From IMG/VR virus record IMGVR_UViG_3300035145_004174, positions 1-64,000 of that record: a stretch of DNA of 64,000 nucleotides; one strand, 5' to 3'. This document shows positions 42,368 through 50,936 of this stretch, in pieces (within the stretch, counting starts at the first letter, position 1; every line of letters starts with the position of its first letter). The notes below the pieces were generated by a model. It had not been told where the DNA came from and searched no databases. It worked only from the letters and a program-made list of their open reading frames with translations. Position numbers and translations under genes: made by a program. Source of the DNA: a virus.

Positions 42368-44281
42368 GTGGATAAAAAATTAAAAATATTATATCACAGT
42401 AATTATTCCAAAATACTTACTGGGTTCGGCAAAAATGCAAAAAATGTATTAAAATATTTAGCGAAAACAGGTAAGTATGAAATTGTTGAATTAAGTAACG
42501 GTGTAAGCAAAAGCAGTGAAGACTTAAAGAAACTTCCATGGAAAGCTGTGGGTGGCATACCAGATGATCAGTCTGTGATAGATAAGATAAACAAAGATCC
42601 TAATTTATCTAGACAAGCCCAATATGGAATGATTGGGATAGACGATATTATCAAATCTGAAAAACCAGATGTTTACATAGGTGTAGAAGATATATGGGGT
42701 CTCTCCTCGTTTACCAAAAAAAGCTGGTGGAACAAAATCAATTGTATGATATGGACCACCTTAGATAGCCTTCCTCTTTTACCCGATGCTGTCAAAAGAG
42801 CCCCATCTATAAAAAATTATTTTGTCTGGGCTTCTTTTGCCGAAAAAGCCATGAAAAAACTTGGTCATGACCATGTTAAAACATTGCATGGGGCTGTAGA
42901 CTGCTCTAACTTTTTCAATGTTGGCCCTGAAAACAAGAAAAAATTAAGAAATTTTTTTAATATTGACGAAGATGCTTTTGTTATAGGTTTCGTTTTTAGA
43001 AATCAGCTCAGGAAAAGTGTCCCAAATTTATTAGAAGGATTCAAGATCTTTAAACAAAAAAACCCAAAATCTAAAGCTAAATTATTATTACATACTAACT
43101 TTGCTGAAGGTTGGGGGATTCCCGCATTAGTTGAGGAGAAAGGTTTAGATAAAGATGACATTTTATGTACTTACTATTGTCCTAATTGTAAAAGATATGA
43201 AGTAAAACCTTTTCAAGGACACAAGCTTGATTGCAAGTTCTGTGGGTCAAAAGAAAGCTGTAACACAACCTCTATAGTTGCTGGGGTTGACGAAAATCAA
43301 CTTAATGAAATTTACAATTTAATGGATGTTTATTGCCATCCTTTTACATCTGGGGGGCAAGAAATACCGATTCAAGAAGCTAAACTTACTGAGCTTATAA
43401 CTCTAGTCACTAATTACTCTTGCGGTGAAGACATGTGTACTGATGAATCTGGAGGTTTCCCTCTTGATTGGTCTGAATACAGGGAGCCTGGAACTCAATT
43501 CATAAAAGCTAGTACATCCCCAAACAGTATCTCTAATAAATTAACTAAGGTTTATAAGATGGATGATTTAAAGAGATCTTCTCTTGGTAAAAAATCTAGA
43601 CAATACATCATTGACAATTATTCCGTTGATGTTATTGGTAAAAAATTAGAAAATATAATTGATTCTATGGGGGCTACTACTTACGACTTTTCTTTTGAGG
43701 CGGAAAAGAGAAACCCAAAATACATTCCACCAAATATAGATAACGATTCTGATTGGCTTATAGATTTATATAAAAATATTTTAAAAGTTGATTTGGACCA
43801 TAATGACGATGGGCACAAGCATTGGATGAATGCTTTAAAAAACGGAGCCACTAGAATTTCTATTTTAGATTATTTTAGATCAGTAGCTGAGCAAGAAAAT
43901 AAAAACATGTCTCAGAAACCTATAGACTTGAATAATATAATTCAAAACTCTGGTAATAAGAAAGCTTTATTTTCCGTAAGTACGTCAAGGGAAGATGTTT
44001 TTTTGGTTCTAACTTTATTAGAATCCTTCAAGAAGAAAAATGAAAATTGCGATATCTTTTTTGCTACTCGTCCTGAATTTTTTTCCATGGTTGATTGTAA
44101 TCCTTTTGTTTACAAATGCATACCTTATCAAGATGGGCTTGACAGTGAAAAATCTATGCTAGGAGCAAACTTAAAAGAAGGTGAAAAATATTTTGATTAT
44201 TGTTATAATTTTAATTTTTTACTTAGAGGTGGTCCAGACATGATTTCGGCTCAAAATAATTTATTTGAAATTTATGAATAA
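42368..44281 (+). CDS. Large glycosyltransferase: GT4 domain with zinc-ribbon insert plus GT9-like N-half
   Basis: 637 residues from a GTG start. Residues 1-~450 form a GT4-type GT-B enzyme: KILYHSNYSKILTGFGKNA opens it, LHGAVDCSNFF is the interdomain motif, GQEIPIQEAKLTELITLV the donor site. A four-cysteine insert (CPNC...CKFC) between strands of the C-domain looks like a zinc ribbon. Residues ~520-637 (KKALFSVSTSREDVFLVLTL) resemble the first Rossmann half of GT9 enzymes, whose second half appears in the next gene. Role: glycan assembly; sugar unknown. Confidence 0.78.
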   Translation: MDKKLKILYHSNYSKILTGFGKNAKNVLKYLAKTGKYEIVELSNGVSKSSEDLKKLPWKAVGGIPDDQSVIDKINKDPNLSRQAQYGMIGIDDIIKSEKPDVYIGVEDIWGLSSFTKKSWWNKINCMIWTTLDSLPLLPDAVKRAPSIKNYFVWASFAEKAMKKLGHDHVKTLHGAVDCSNFFNVGPENKKKLRNFFNIDEDAFVIGFVFRNQLRKSVPNLLEGFKIFKQKNPKSKAKLLLHTNFAEGWGIPALVEEKGLDKDDILCTYYCPNCKRYEVKPFQGHKLDCKFCGSKESCNTTSIVAGVDENQLNEIYNLMDVYCHPFTSGGQEIPIQEAKLTELITLVTNYSCGEDMCTDESGGFPLDWSEYREPGTQFIKASTSPNSISNKLTKVYKMDDLKRSSLGKKSRQYIIDNYSVDVIGKKLENIIDSMGATTYDFSFEAEKRNPKYIPPNIDNDSDWLIDLYKNILKVDLDHNDDGHKHWMNALKNGATRISILDYFRSVAEQENKNMSQKPIDLNNIIQNSGNKKALFSVSTSREDVFLVLTLLESFKKKNENCDIFFATRPEFFSMVDCNPFVYKCIPYQDGLDSEKSMLGANLKEGEKYFDYCYNFNFLLRGGPDMISAQNNLFEIYE

Positions 44282-45440
44282 AATAGAAAAGATTAGCTTG
44301 AGTTATGCTTTGAAGTCCTCAAAGCCTTTTATTAATTTTTGCTTTTACCCTCTCCCTTTTGATAGGTATGTCACGATGGATTTCTCTAAAGATCCTCAGT
44401 CTCTTTGCTATAATCATTGGCAAGATGTTATTGATATCATCAAACCTTATTTAGATGAAAATAACATTCGTATTCTTAGGCTAGGAGATGCAGATAGTTA
44501 CCAAGTTGACGGCATTCAAGATTATACCTCTAAGACTTTCAATCAAAATGCTTATATTCTAAAAAATTCCATGTTGCACTTTGGTTCGAATGGGTTATTG
44601 ACTTTTCTTTCTAGCAATCTGGACATCCCTTTAGTTTCTCTTTTTTCAGGCACACCTTCTTCCCTTTTTCCTTTTCCTGAGACCTCTAAACGTATATTCA
44701 TAGACTCTCCTAAAGATGGCAAAAATCCAAGTTTTTCCGACTATGAATCACCAAAAACTATTGATAAAATAGATCCCTGTGAGATTTCTAGATCTATATT
44801 AAATTTGTTGAACATCTCTCACCAATTAGAATCTTCTAAGCTTATATTTCAAGGGGATATGTCTAACATTAAAACTATAGAAATAATTCCAGATTTCTTT
44901 CCCTCCAAAAGTCTTCTTCCAGGATCACTTATAAATGTAAGGGCTGACCTTTTTCTTGATGAACAAAATATTTTTGGACTATCTCAATCCAATAGACGTC
45001 TTGGGATTATAACAAAAGATAGGCTTTCAGCAGGTCTTCTTAGTTCTATTTCTAAAAGTGTTCAAAGGATAACTATTAATGCTGATGAGGGAATAGATGA
45101 AAAATTTCTTTTTGATTTAAAGATGTTAAATATTCCATATGAATTTTTTGTAACAAAAAAAGACAGGCTTAAAGAATTAAGATTAGATTATATAGATGAA
45201 ACGATTGAGCTTTTTGAGAAACCAAAAAAACCCCTTGCTTTTAAAGTTGAAAATTCACATAATGCTTATGTGAAGTCATCTAAAATATTATTATCTAAGT
45301 TGGGTAGTTTTCCTACAAAAGCCCACTGGATCTGTGATAAAAAAAGTGAAGGAGTTTTTCAGGAATATATAGATTCCTCTGATTTTTGGGAAGACTCTGA
45401 TTTTATAAATATATATCAATCTAAAAATGAAATCGTCTGA
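44274..45440 (+). CDS. GT9-like C-terminal half plus unknown domain
   Basis: 388 residues; the ATG at 44274 is preferred over a TTG nine bases upstream. The first ~140 residues (NHWQDVIDIIKPYLDENN, IRILRLGDAD, HFGSNGLLTFLSSNLDIPLV) match the second Rossmann domain of heptosyltransferase-type enzymes. The gene overlaps the preceding one by 8 bases in another frame, so the pair looks like a GT9-type domain split over two proteins. The C-terminal ~230 residues contain two more alpha/beta repeats and are unassigned. Confidence 0.6.
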   Translation: MNKIEKISLSYALKSSKPFINFCFYPLPFDRYVTMDFSKDPQSLCYNHWQDVIDIIKPYLDENNIRILRLGDADSYQVDGIQDYTSKTFNQNAYILKNSMLHFGSNGLLTFLSSNLDIPLVSLFSGTPSSLFPFPETSKRIFIDSPKDGKNPSFSDYESPKTIDKIDPCEISRSILNLLNISHQLESSKLIFQGDMSNIKTIEIIPDFFPSKSLLPGSLINVRADLFLDEQNIFGLSQSNRRLGIITKDRLSAGLLSSISKSVQRITINADEGIDEKFLFDLKMLNIPYEFFVTKKDRLKELRLDYIDETIELFEKPKKPLAFKVENSHNAYVKSSKILLSKLGSFPTKAHWICDKKSEGVFQEYIDSSDFWEDSDFINIYQSKNEIV

Positions 45441-46185
45441 AAAAAATACTCCTCCAAGCTCGTATAAGAGAAACGAATATGGATTAATTTCTAATGTAGA
45501 TTATGTGTTCAATGAAGATGGATCTGTTGACTGGAGATCCATGATTAAAGAAGAGCATCTTTTCCCCAATAAAGGCTGGTTTGATGCCAGAAAAAAAACC
45601 ATGCCCAAGAGTATTTCTGGATTAAAAGATCACCAACTTTTAATTAAACTTGGGGGTATCAAAGAGCTCGCAAAACTAAGGGGGTTCACATCTGTTCAAT
45701 ATAAAACTGTGAAGTGTGACCAAGACCATGTTGCGGTTTCTTGTTCTATAACTTTTTTACCTAATTATGAAACAGGAGACAACCCTGTCGTCTTTGAAGA
45801 CATGGCGAATGCTACCTTAAACAATACCAGTAGTTTTGCTACAAAATTCCTTGAAACTATAGCTTGTAATAGGGCTTTCGTTAGGTGTGTTAGAAATTTT
45901 TTAAATGTACATATTGTTGGCGATGATGAGATAGATAAATCTGATGGTTCCAACTCTATACCTACTATTTCTAAGTCAAGTTCTTTATCTCCACAGGGCA
46001 TATTAAAGAATACATGTATTGACCATGGACATTCATCTTTTAATGAATTTATGGAAGTGCTAAGGACTTGGCACACTACAGGCATTTATATTGTACCAGA
46101 TAATGTTGACCCCAAAACATGGTCTGATTTTGAAGACATCCCCGCAAAACAAGCTAGGGAGTTTTTAAAATTAATTAAAAATTAA
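45427..46185 (+). CDS. Hypothetical protein, possible DNA recombination role
   Basis: 252 residues. The central part is well structured: HQLLIKLGGIKELAKLRGF, strands with VAVSCSITFLPNYE, and a helix LETIACNRAFVRCVRNFLNV. The beta-then-helix order with an A/N-R-A-x-x-R-x-x-R helix faintly recalls single-strand annealing proteins (Rad52/Erf type), but I cannot identify it. It overlaps the preceding gene by 14 bases. Last gene of the rightward block before convergent transcription. Confidence 0.6.
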   Translation: MKSSEKNTPPSSYKRNEYGLISNVDYVFNEDGSVDWRSMIKEEHLFPNKGWFDARKKTMPKSISGLKDHQLLIKLGGIKELAKLRGFTSVQYKTVKCDQDHVAVSCSITFLPNYETGDNPVVFEDMANATLNNTSSFATKFLETIACNRAFVRCVRNFLNVHIVGDDEIDKSDGSNSIPTISKSSSLSPQGILKNTCIDHGHSSFNEFMEVLRTWHTTGIYIVPDNVDPKTWSDFEDIPAKQAREFLKLIKN

Positions 46186-46201
46186 TATTCGTAAAAGTGA
46201 T

Positions 46202-46229
46202 AGGGATTTTAAATACATTTTTAATCCTT
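46202..46229. terminator. Candidate bidirectional terminator hairpin
   Basis: AGGGATTTTAAA at 46202-46213 pairs with TTTTTAATCCTT at 46218-46229 around TACA, with two internal T-T mismatches and one G-T pair. It lies between the convergent genes ending at 46185 and 46221 and overlaps the last codons of the latter. Position between convergent genes supports a shared terminator; the stem is imperfect. Confidence 0.4.
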
Positions 46230-46652
46230 ATAAATTAAATCTATGCACTTTTTAACCCATTCATCAACAGTTCCTTCTTCTAAAATTAAATCAGGATTTT
46301 TTGGAGGATCAAATATTTTATTAGTGTCTTCAAATCTTCCTTCCTTAATTCTATCAATATATATTATTATATCTGCATTAAAAGCCTCCCTAGTTTCGTC
46401 TGTGGGGCAAACGAAGTCTGCTATAACATAGCCCCCTCCAAAAGACGCCCAATCGCACATCTTACTGAGTCTTTTGGCTTGTTCTAACCTATCTTCCATT
46501 GACCATTTCAAATCTTTATTTATGTGTTCTCTTACTAAGTCAGCATTAAACCATCCAGATTTAATTTTTTTGGACAAAACAGAAGCTAATGTAGTTTTAC
46601 CGCTACCAGGAAGCCCCATAATTAAAATTTTTTTATTCATTGATAATATCAT
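46221..46652 (-). CDS. Adenylylsulfate (APS) kinase-like P-loop kinase
   Basis: 143 residues. Walker A is GLPGSGKTTLA; FNADLVREHINKDLKWSMED corresponds to the D/N-x-D-x-V-R...D-L-x-F-S-x-x-D-R segment of APS kinases, and YVIADFVCPTDETREAF to the 'visPf...R' segment. It would phosphorylate APS to PAPS, the sulfate donor. Phage proteins of this kind are often annotated as APS kinase; other small-molecule kinase roles cannot be excluded. It is a single leftward gene inside a rightward block. The start could also be the ATG at 46640 (MNKKILIMG). Confidence 0.75.
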   Translation of the reverse strand: MILSMNKKILIMGLPGSGKTTLASVLSKKIKSGWFNADLVREHINKDLKWSMEDRLEQAKRLSKMCDWASFGGGYVIADFVCPTDETREAFNADIIIYIDRIKEGRFEDTNKIFDPPKNPDLILEEGTVDEWVKKCIDLIYKD

Positions 46653-46680
46653 ATAATGATAATTAATACTTTCAAATGTT

Positions 46681-47223
46681 ATGAAAAAAAACTTATTATT
46701 TAAAACTAAAACATACTTAGTAGGCCATATGCAATATTTAAATGGCAGAAACTGGAGGCAAGAAGTTTGCTCTCAGTTAGAGCCTAAAGGTATAACATGT
46801 TTTGATCCTTATAAAAAACCTTTTGTTAAAGATATAGAAGAGGACGAAAAATCTTTACAGGAGATGCAAGAGCACATTGAGCTTGAAAATTATGAATTAG
46901 TTTCTGAAAAGATGAGGGTAATAAGATGCTATGACCTTAATCTTGTTGACAGAAGTGACTTTGTGATCGCTCATATTAATCCTAAAATTGCTAGTTGGGG
47001 TAGTGCTGAAGAAATAGTAACTGCTGTTCGAATGAAAAAGCCTATTTTTATTAGCGTGGAAGGTGGGAAGAAAAAAACTCCTTTATGGATTTTAGGAATG
47101 CTGCCTCATAAATATATCTATGATTCGGTTGATGATATAATAAAAACTATTTTTGATATAGATTCTGGAGCGATAGAGATAGATTCTGATAGATGGAGGT
47201 TATTGAGAGAAAATTTCAGATAA
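46681..47223 (+). CDS. Nucleoside 2-deoxyribosyltransferase-like protein
   Basis: 180 residues. TYLVGHMQYLNGRNWRQEV and GITCFDPYKKPF match the N-terminal nucleotide-site of the family; DLNLVDRSDFVIAHINPKIASWGSAEEIVTA carries the aspartate and the catalytic glutamate (G-x-x-E). It would exchange bases between deoxynucleosides or hydrolyse a nucleoside bond, in salvage or control of host nucleotides. It diverges from the APS-kinase-like gene across only 28 bases. Confidence 0.75.
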   Translation: MKKNLLFKTKTYLVGHMQYLNGRNWRQEVCSQLEPKGITCFDPYKKPFVKDIEEDEKSLQEMQEHIELENYELVSEKMRVIRCYDLNLVDRSDFVIAHINPKIASWGSAEEIVTAVRMKKPIFISVEGGKKKTPLWILGMLPHKYIYDSVDDIIKTIFDIDSGAIEIDSDRWRLLRENFR

Positions 47224-47299
47224 CTTTTTTATTTCTGGTGTATATATAGTTGTGACGGTAAAACTTCAAACAACTAATTTATTAAACTATTAAAATATT
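47224..47299. promoter_or_regulatory. Leader of virion-like block with inverted repeat
   Basis: A 76-base A/T-rich gap before the second virion-like block. It contains GTGTATATATAG and the 6-bp inverted repeat AGTTGT (47248-47253) / ACAACT (47270-47275) with a 16-base centre. A promoter for the structural genes is expected here; no consensus -35/-10 pair is convincing. Confidence 0.35.
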
Positions 47300-47770
47300 A
47301 TGGCAGGACAAGGATTAGCAAGAGCAGCGGTAGCAGCTGGTAGAGCAATAGGGCCAGCAGTCTCGAAACTTGGAAAACGGGCAGCTCAAGAGAGCGGAAA
47401 ATACAGTAAAGCAGGAAAAGAGGCTGGGTCGAATGTAGTATCAAATACTGGTGCTTATGTAGACGACCCTAGTAGACCTTTTCAAACAGGAAACAAAATT
47501 ATAGATAATATAGGTAACTTCATTTTTGGAGATAACAGTCCGACAGATGATGATTTTAAACCAGGTGGTAAATACAATCCTTTTCCACCAGATCATCCTG
47601 CTCCAGGGTCTGGAGATGAAGGAAATCCACCAGGCGGAGAAGGTAAAGATGGAAAAGGCAGCAAAGCCAGTATCGCTGCAGCAAAAGAATTACAAAATCA
47701 ACAAAATTTACCTAAAGGCAGGCAGGACTTCCCAGACATTCCTGCTAGTAGCTGGCCTATGTTTGGATAA
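47300..47770 (+). CDS. Low-complexity virion-like protein
   Basis: 156 residues. An alanine/glycine/lysine-rich N-terminus (AGQGLARAAVAAGRAIGPAV) is followed by a proline/glycine/aspartate-rich disordered middle and a short tail (DIPASSWPMFG). No catalytic motif. It begins the second virion-like block, and its composition resembles the proline/glycine-rich proteins at 31216 and 49734. Probably a minor virion component. Confidence 0.62.
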   Translation: MAGQGLARAAVAAGRAIGPAVSKLGKRAAQESGKYSKAGKEAGSNVVSNTGAYVDDPSRPFQTGNKIIDNIGNFIFGDNSPTDDDFKPGGKYNPFPPDHPAPGSGDEGNPPGGEGKDGKGSKASIAAAKELQNQQNLPKGRQDFPDIPASSWPMFG

Positions 47771-47789
47771 TTTTAAACTATTATAAAAA

Positions 47790-49691
47790 ATGAGTGAAAA
47801 AAGAGTATGGACACGTCAAGAGTTAGTTGACCCCTTGGTTGGAGATTTTGATACTTCTCCTTTTCCTATAACCCTTGGTGTTGATGGTAATGAATTGCTT
47901 CAATCTGAATTTAAAGATTTAACGCCAGAACAAAGACTTGATTCTTTGTATACCACGATGGCGGTAAATCATGCGAGAAAATCTTTAGGCTTAGATAGCT
48001 TGTATCAATTGCGCATAAATAAAAATCCCGAAGTTATTAACCTTACCGCTGAAGGTGGTAAATTTGTTTATGATAATACACCTCAACCAAGAATACTTCT
48101 TGTTGTGGGTAAGTCATATACAATCAATACTCCCTCCCCTCATCCTATCGCTTTAGCAGAAGAGCTAGATGATAACGGCCAAGGGTTCGTAGAGTATACG
48201 GCGGAAGGTATTACTAGAGTTACTCCTAATCAAATCAAGGTAACACCTACGGTTCGTACTCCCAATTTATATTATTACTGCACTGCACACGCTAATATGG
48301 GAGGAGAAATAGGAGCTACAAATGCTTACACTTTTGAAACTGTTCAGGTTGAAGGATCAGACGGGCTTGTTGATGATTATTTTATTCGATGGGATCCTTC
48401 ACAATTTAATAGGCTTTCAGTTGAAGAAGTGGCTATAGACTTAGCAGCTCTAACCTTAGATTCGGATAGTCAAGTAAGACAAACTTATCTTTCTTTTATT
48501 CCTCAAATAGACACTACAACAAACAATAGTTTTGATGCTAGTGTAAATGTTCAAAATTTTAAAGATTCCATTGCTAATGACATGGTCTTTTTAGATCAGG
48601 AGGATTATTTAGATTTATCAGGAAATACTCTTCTTATGAAATGGACCAACACTGAAGAGCCTATAATTCAAAACGAATATAGTGATGCCCTTGCTATGAA
48701 TTCTGGACCTGGGCACAAACCCTATACAGACAACTTAACCACAGAGCAAGCAGCTCAAATAGATACAGGGATAAATAGGTATAAAGAAATTATTTCCGAA
48801 GGCAAATTACCAGCTAGTAGCTATTTCAATCCTCCAAGAAAACAAGCTAATGACAATCCATCTGCTTTTGAGGTTGTTGAAACTGCACCTATAGCCGCAA
48901 GATCGTACTTGCATCAATGTTATGAACTTTGCAACTGGAATGAGATTTACCAACCAGCAGACGGAATCTTCTTTGATAGTATATTTTTGTTTTTAAATAT
49001 CAAAGACCCAGCCTATGGAATATCTGCGGATGGTAGTGGTTGCCAAGACTACATGGAACCCAGACAGAAAGTTAGAATTGCTAGGGTGTTAACCGAAAAA
49101 GGGATTTTCAGTAAACGTAGAAATGTAGAGTTTACAATGGAGGATCAGCCTCGTGGTTCTCTTTTTATGGGAGATTGTGTGGTTTCAGTTCCTACGGCAT
49201 ATGTTTCGCCTAGATATGATATATTTCCTAGGTTTGATATGTTTTGTTATGGCGAAAACAACCACAAGTTTGAAAATAATCCAAATTTAAAGTATAGAGT
49301 AAAGCACGATTTAGAACAAAAAGATGGTAACATATCCCTTACTGAAGAGCAGCTTCAAGAAATGAGTGATAATGCGGTTTGGTCGGCAGTTCAAGATTTG
49401 CCCTCCGCTTTTTCCCAAGACCATTTTAAGCTTAGAGGTACAGATGGAATCACAAAAATTAGTGTGTTTAAAAGAGGCGTTAATATTAACACATCTAATG
49501 TTGGTTACAAATCTGCTACTTTTAGTGCTGGGACAGCGCAGCAAACATATTGGGTTCTTGATCCAGCATTAACATTGAACTTAGATCTTTTTAATCATGG
49601 GGTAAAAAGAATGTTCATTTTAGACGAAACTGGTTATGATCTAAATTCATCCGCTCAATCTTTTGAAAACTTATATTCTTATAAAGTTTAA
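47790..49691 (+). CDS. Large virion-like protein with cupredoxin-type motif (paralog A)
   Basis: 633 residues. The N-terminal part (DTSPFPITLGVDGNELLQSE, TMAVNHARKSLGL) and the C-terminal half (YFNPPRK, ELCNWNE, LFLNIKDPAYGISADGSG, QPRGSLFMGD, PRFDMFCYGE) are shared with the protein at 50937, so the two are paralogs. Between them lies a small beta domain ending LYYYCTAHANMGGEIG, with C164, H167 and M170 and an earlier H118. This spacing is that of amicyanin-type type-1 copper sites. Similar Y-Y-C-x-x-H-x-x-M-G segments occur in structural proteins of marine phages. It is probably a major tail or baseplate component. Confidence 0.68.
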   Translation: MSEKRVWTRQELVDPLVGDFDTSPFPITLGVDGNELLQSEFKDLTPEQRLDSLYTTMAVNHARKSLGLDSLYQLRINKNPEVINLTAEGGKFVYDNTPQPRILLVVGKSYTINTPSPHPIALAEELDDNGQGFVEYTAEGITRVTPNQIKVTPTVRTPNLYYYCTAHANMGGEIGATNAYTFETVQVEGSDGLVDDYFIRWDPSQFNRLSVEEVAIDLAALTLDSDSQVRQTYLSFIPQIDTTTNNSFDASVNVQNFKDSIANDMVFLDQEDYLDLSGNTLLMKWTNTEEPIIQNEYSDALAMNSGPGHKPYTDNLTTEQAAQIDTGINRYKEIISEGKLPASSYFNPPRKQANDNPSAFEVVETAPIAARSYLHQCYELCNWNEIYQPADGIFFDSIFLFLNIKDPAYGISADGSGCQDYMEPRQKVRIARVLTEKGIFSKRRNVEFTMEDQPRGSLFMGDCVVSVPTAYVSPRYDIFPRFDMFCYGENNHKFENNPNLKYRVKHDLEQKDGNISLTEEQLQEMSDNAVWSAVQDLPSAFSQDHFKLRGTDGITKISVFKRGVNINTSNVGYKSATFSAGTAQQTYWVLDPALTLNLDLFNHGVKRMFILDETGYDLNSSAQSFENLYSYKV

Positions 49692-49733
49692 TTTTAAAAA
49701 TTAAAAATAAATCCAAAACGAAAAGGAAAAATC

Positions 49734-50912
49734 ATGAAAGCACAAAGCTCATTAGTATCAAGTAACATAAGTCAAGCAATGCTTGCTAGTTCTAAGAAAG
49801 AAGCTAGATTTGCAGGGGGAACTACATCCAGATCTATGAATGGTAGCGATACTGACCGACTTCCCAGGGGAGCAAAAGTTTATCATCAAGGCACTATACC
49901 AAATGACAGCGCTTATACTAAAGCCCTCCAAGATTCCGTTGAAAGTAGTGTCAATCGAATAATGCATCCTCAAGTCGGAGAAGGCGGAGGTCCTGGTGCG
50001 GTAAAAAGCTGGAGAAATCAAAAAGATGATGCTGGTTATCCAAAAAATGACAGTGATATTCCCGAAGATTGGGAAGAGCAATATCACAAGGACTTTCCTA
50101 CACCTGGCGGACAAGACTGGCCTCAACAACCCAATCCTCCCGCTAGCAACACTGGAGCGAAAGGTCATTCAGGAAGTTCAAGTAGCCATGCAGCTGCTGC
50201 AGGGGGGCAAGGGGGCACGCTTCCTGATTTCGTTAGTGGGCCAAGTGTTTCTCCTGGGTTAGGCTCAGGGGCTGGGGGGCCTGTTTTTAAATCTCAGTCT
50301 AATACTGGCTCAGAAGAAGATGCTCCCGTCAATCAAATTGTGAACGCTCTTGATACAAGCAGTAAGCCAGCATTACTCAACAGTATTGAAAATAGTCTTA
50401 AAAGTAAACTACGACCAACTGGAGAAATAATTGATTCTCCTCGGGGGCAAGTAATAGGAGTGGCTCTAGATAAATTAGGCGGAAAAGATACTGTTATATT
50501 CCCTTCTAAACCTAGCAAGGGTGTTACTAAGACAGATAAATTAGTAAAGAAAGGTGTACTTTTACAAGCTCCCACTTCAGGTAAAACAGTTAAAACTTAT
50601 GTGGCTTTATCTGACCCTAAAGGCTCGGATATGCCTAAAGTTTGTGGGTGCAAAGCGTTAGCGCCTCTTGCTTTGTCCAAAAAAAGACCCCAGAAAGGCC
50701 AAACTCATCAGGTTATTGATGGCGATAAATATAAAAATATGAGCAAGTTTTCCCTTCAAAAACCTTCAGGAATACATAAGCCTTCTGGCCCTGTTTTTGA
50801 TAGCGTAGTTAAAGGTTCTTCAAAAAGACCCAAGAATCACCAAGTTACCGTCGCGACTGTTTCGGTCAACGGTGGTAGAACTTACAATACTCTTGCTTAC
50901 AAAGTCGATTAA
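49734..50912 (+). CDS. Low-complexity virion-like protein between the two paralogs
   Basis: 392 residues. Serine/glycine/proline-rich, largely disordered N-terminal half (SGSSSSHAAAAGGQGG), then a more ordered part with VIGVALDKLGGKDTVIFP and KTYVALSDPKGSDM, and a C-terminal VTVATVSVNGGRTYNTLAY. A single CGC motif occurs in the middle. An AAAAGGAAAAATC leader is one of the few Shine-Dalgarno-like sequences here. Likely structural. Confidence 0.62.
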   Translation: MKAQSSLVSSNISQAMLASSKKEARFAGGTTSRSMNGSDTDRLPRGAKVYHQGTIPNDSAYTKALQDSVESSVNRIMHPQVGEGGGPGAVKSWRNQKDDAGYPKNDSDIPEDWEEQYHKDFPTPGGQDWPQQPNPPASNTGAKGHSGSSSSHAAAAGGQGGTLPDFVSGPSVSPGLGSGAGGPVFKSQSNTGSEEDAPVNQIVNALDTSSKPALLNSIENSLKSKLRPTGEIIDSPRGQVIGVALDKLGGKDTVIFPSKPSKGVTKTDKLVKKGVLLQAPTSGKTVKTYVALSDPKGSDMPKVCGCKALAPLALSKKRPQKGQTHQVIDGDKYKNMSKFSLQKPSGIHKPSGPVFDSVVKGSSKRPKNHQVTVATVSVNGGRTYNTLAYKVD

Positions 50913-50936
50913 TAATTTAAATAAATTTAAAATAAA

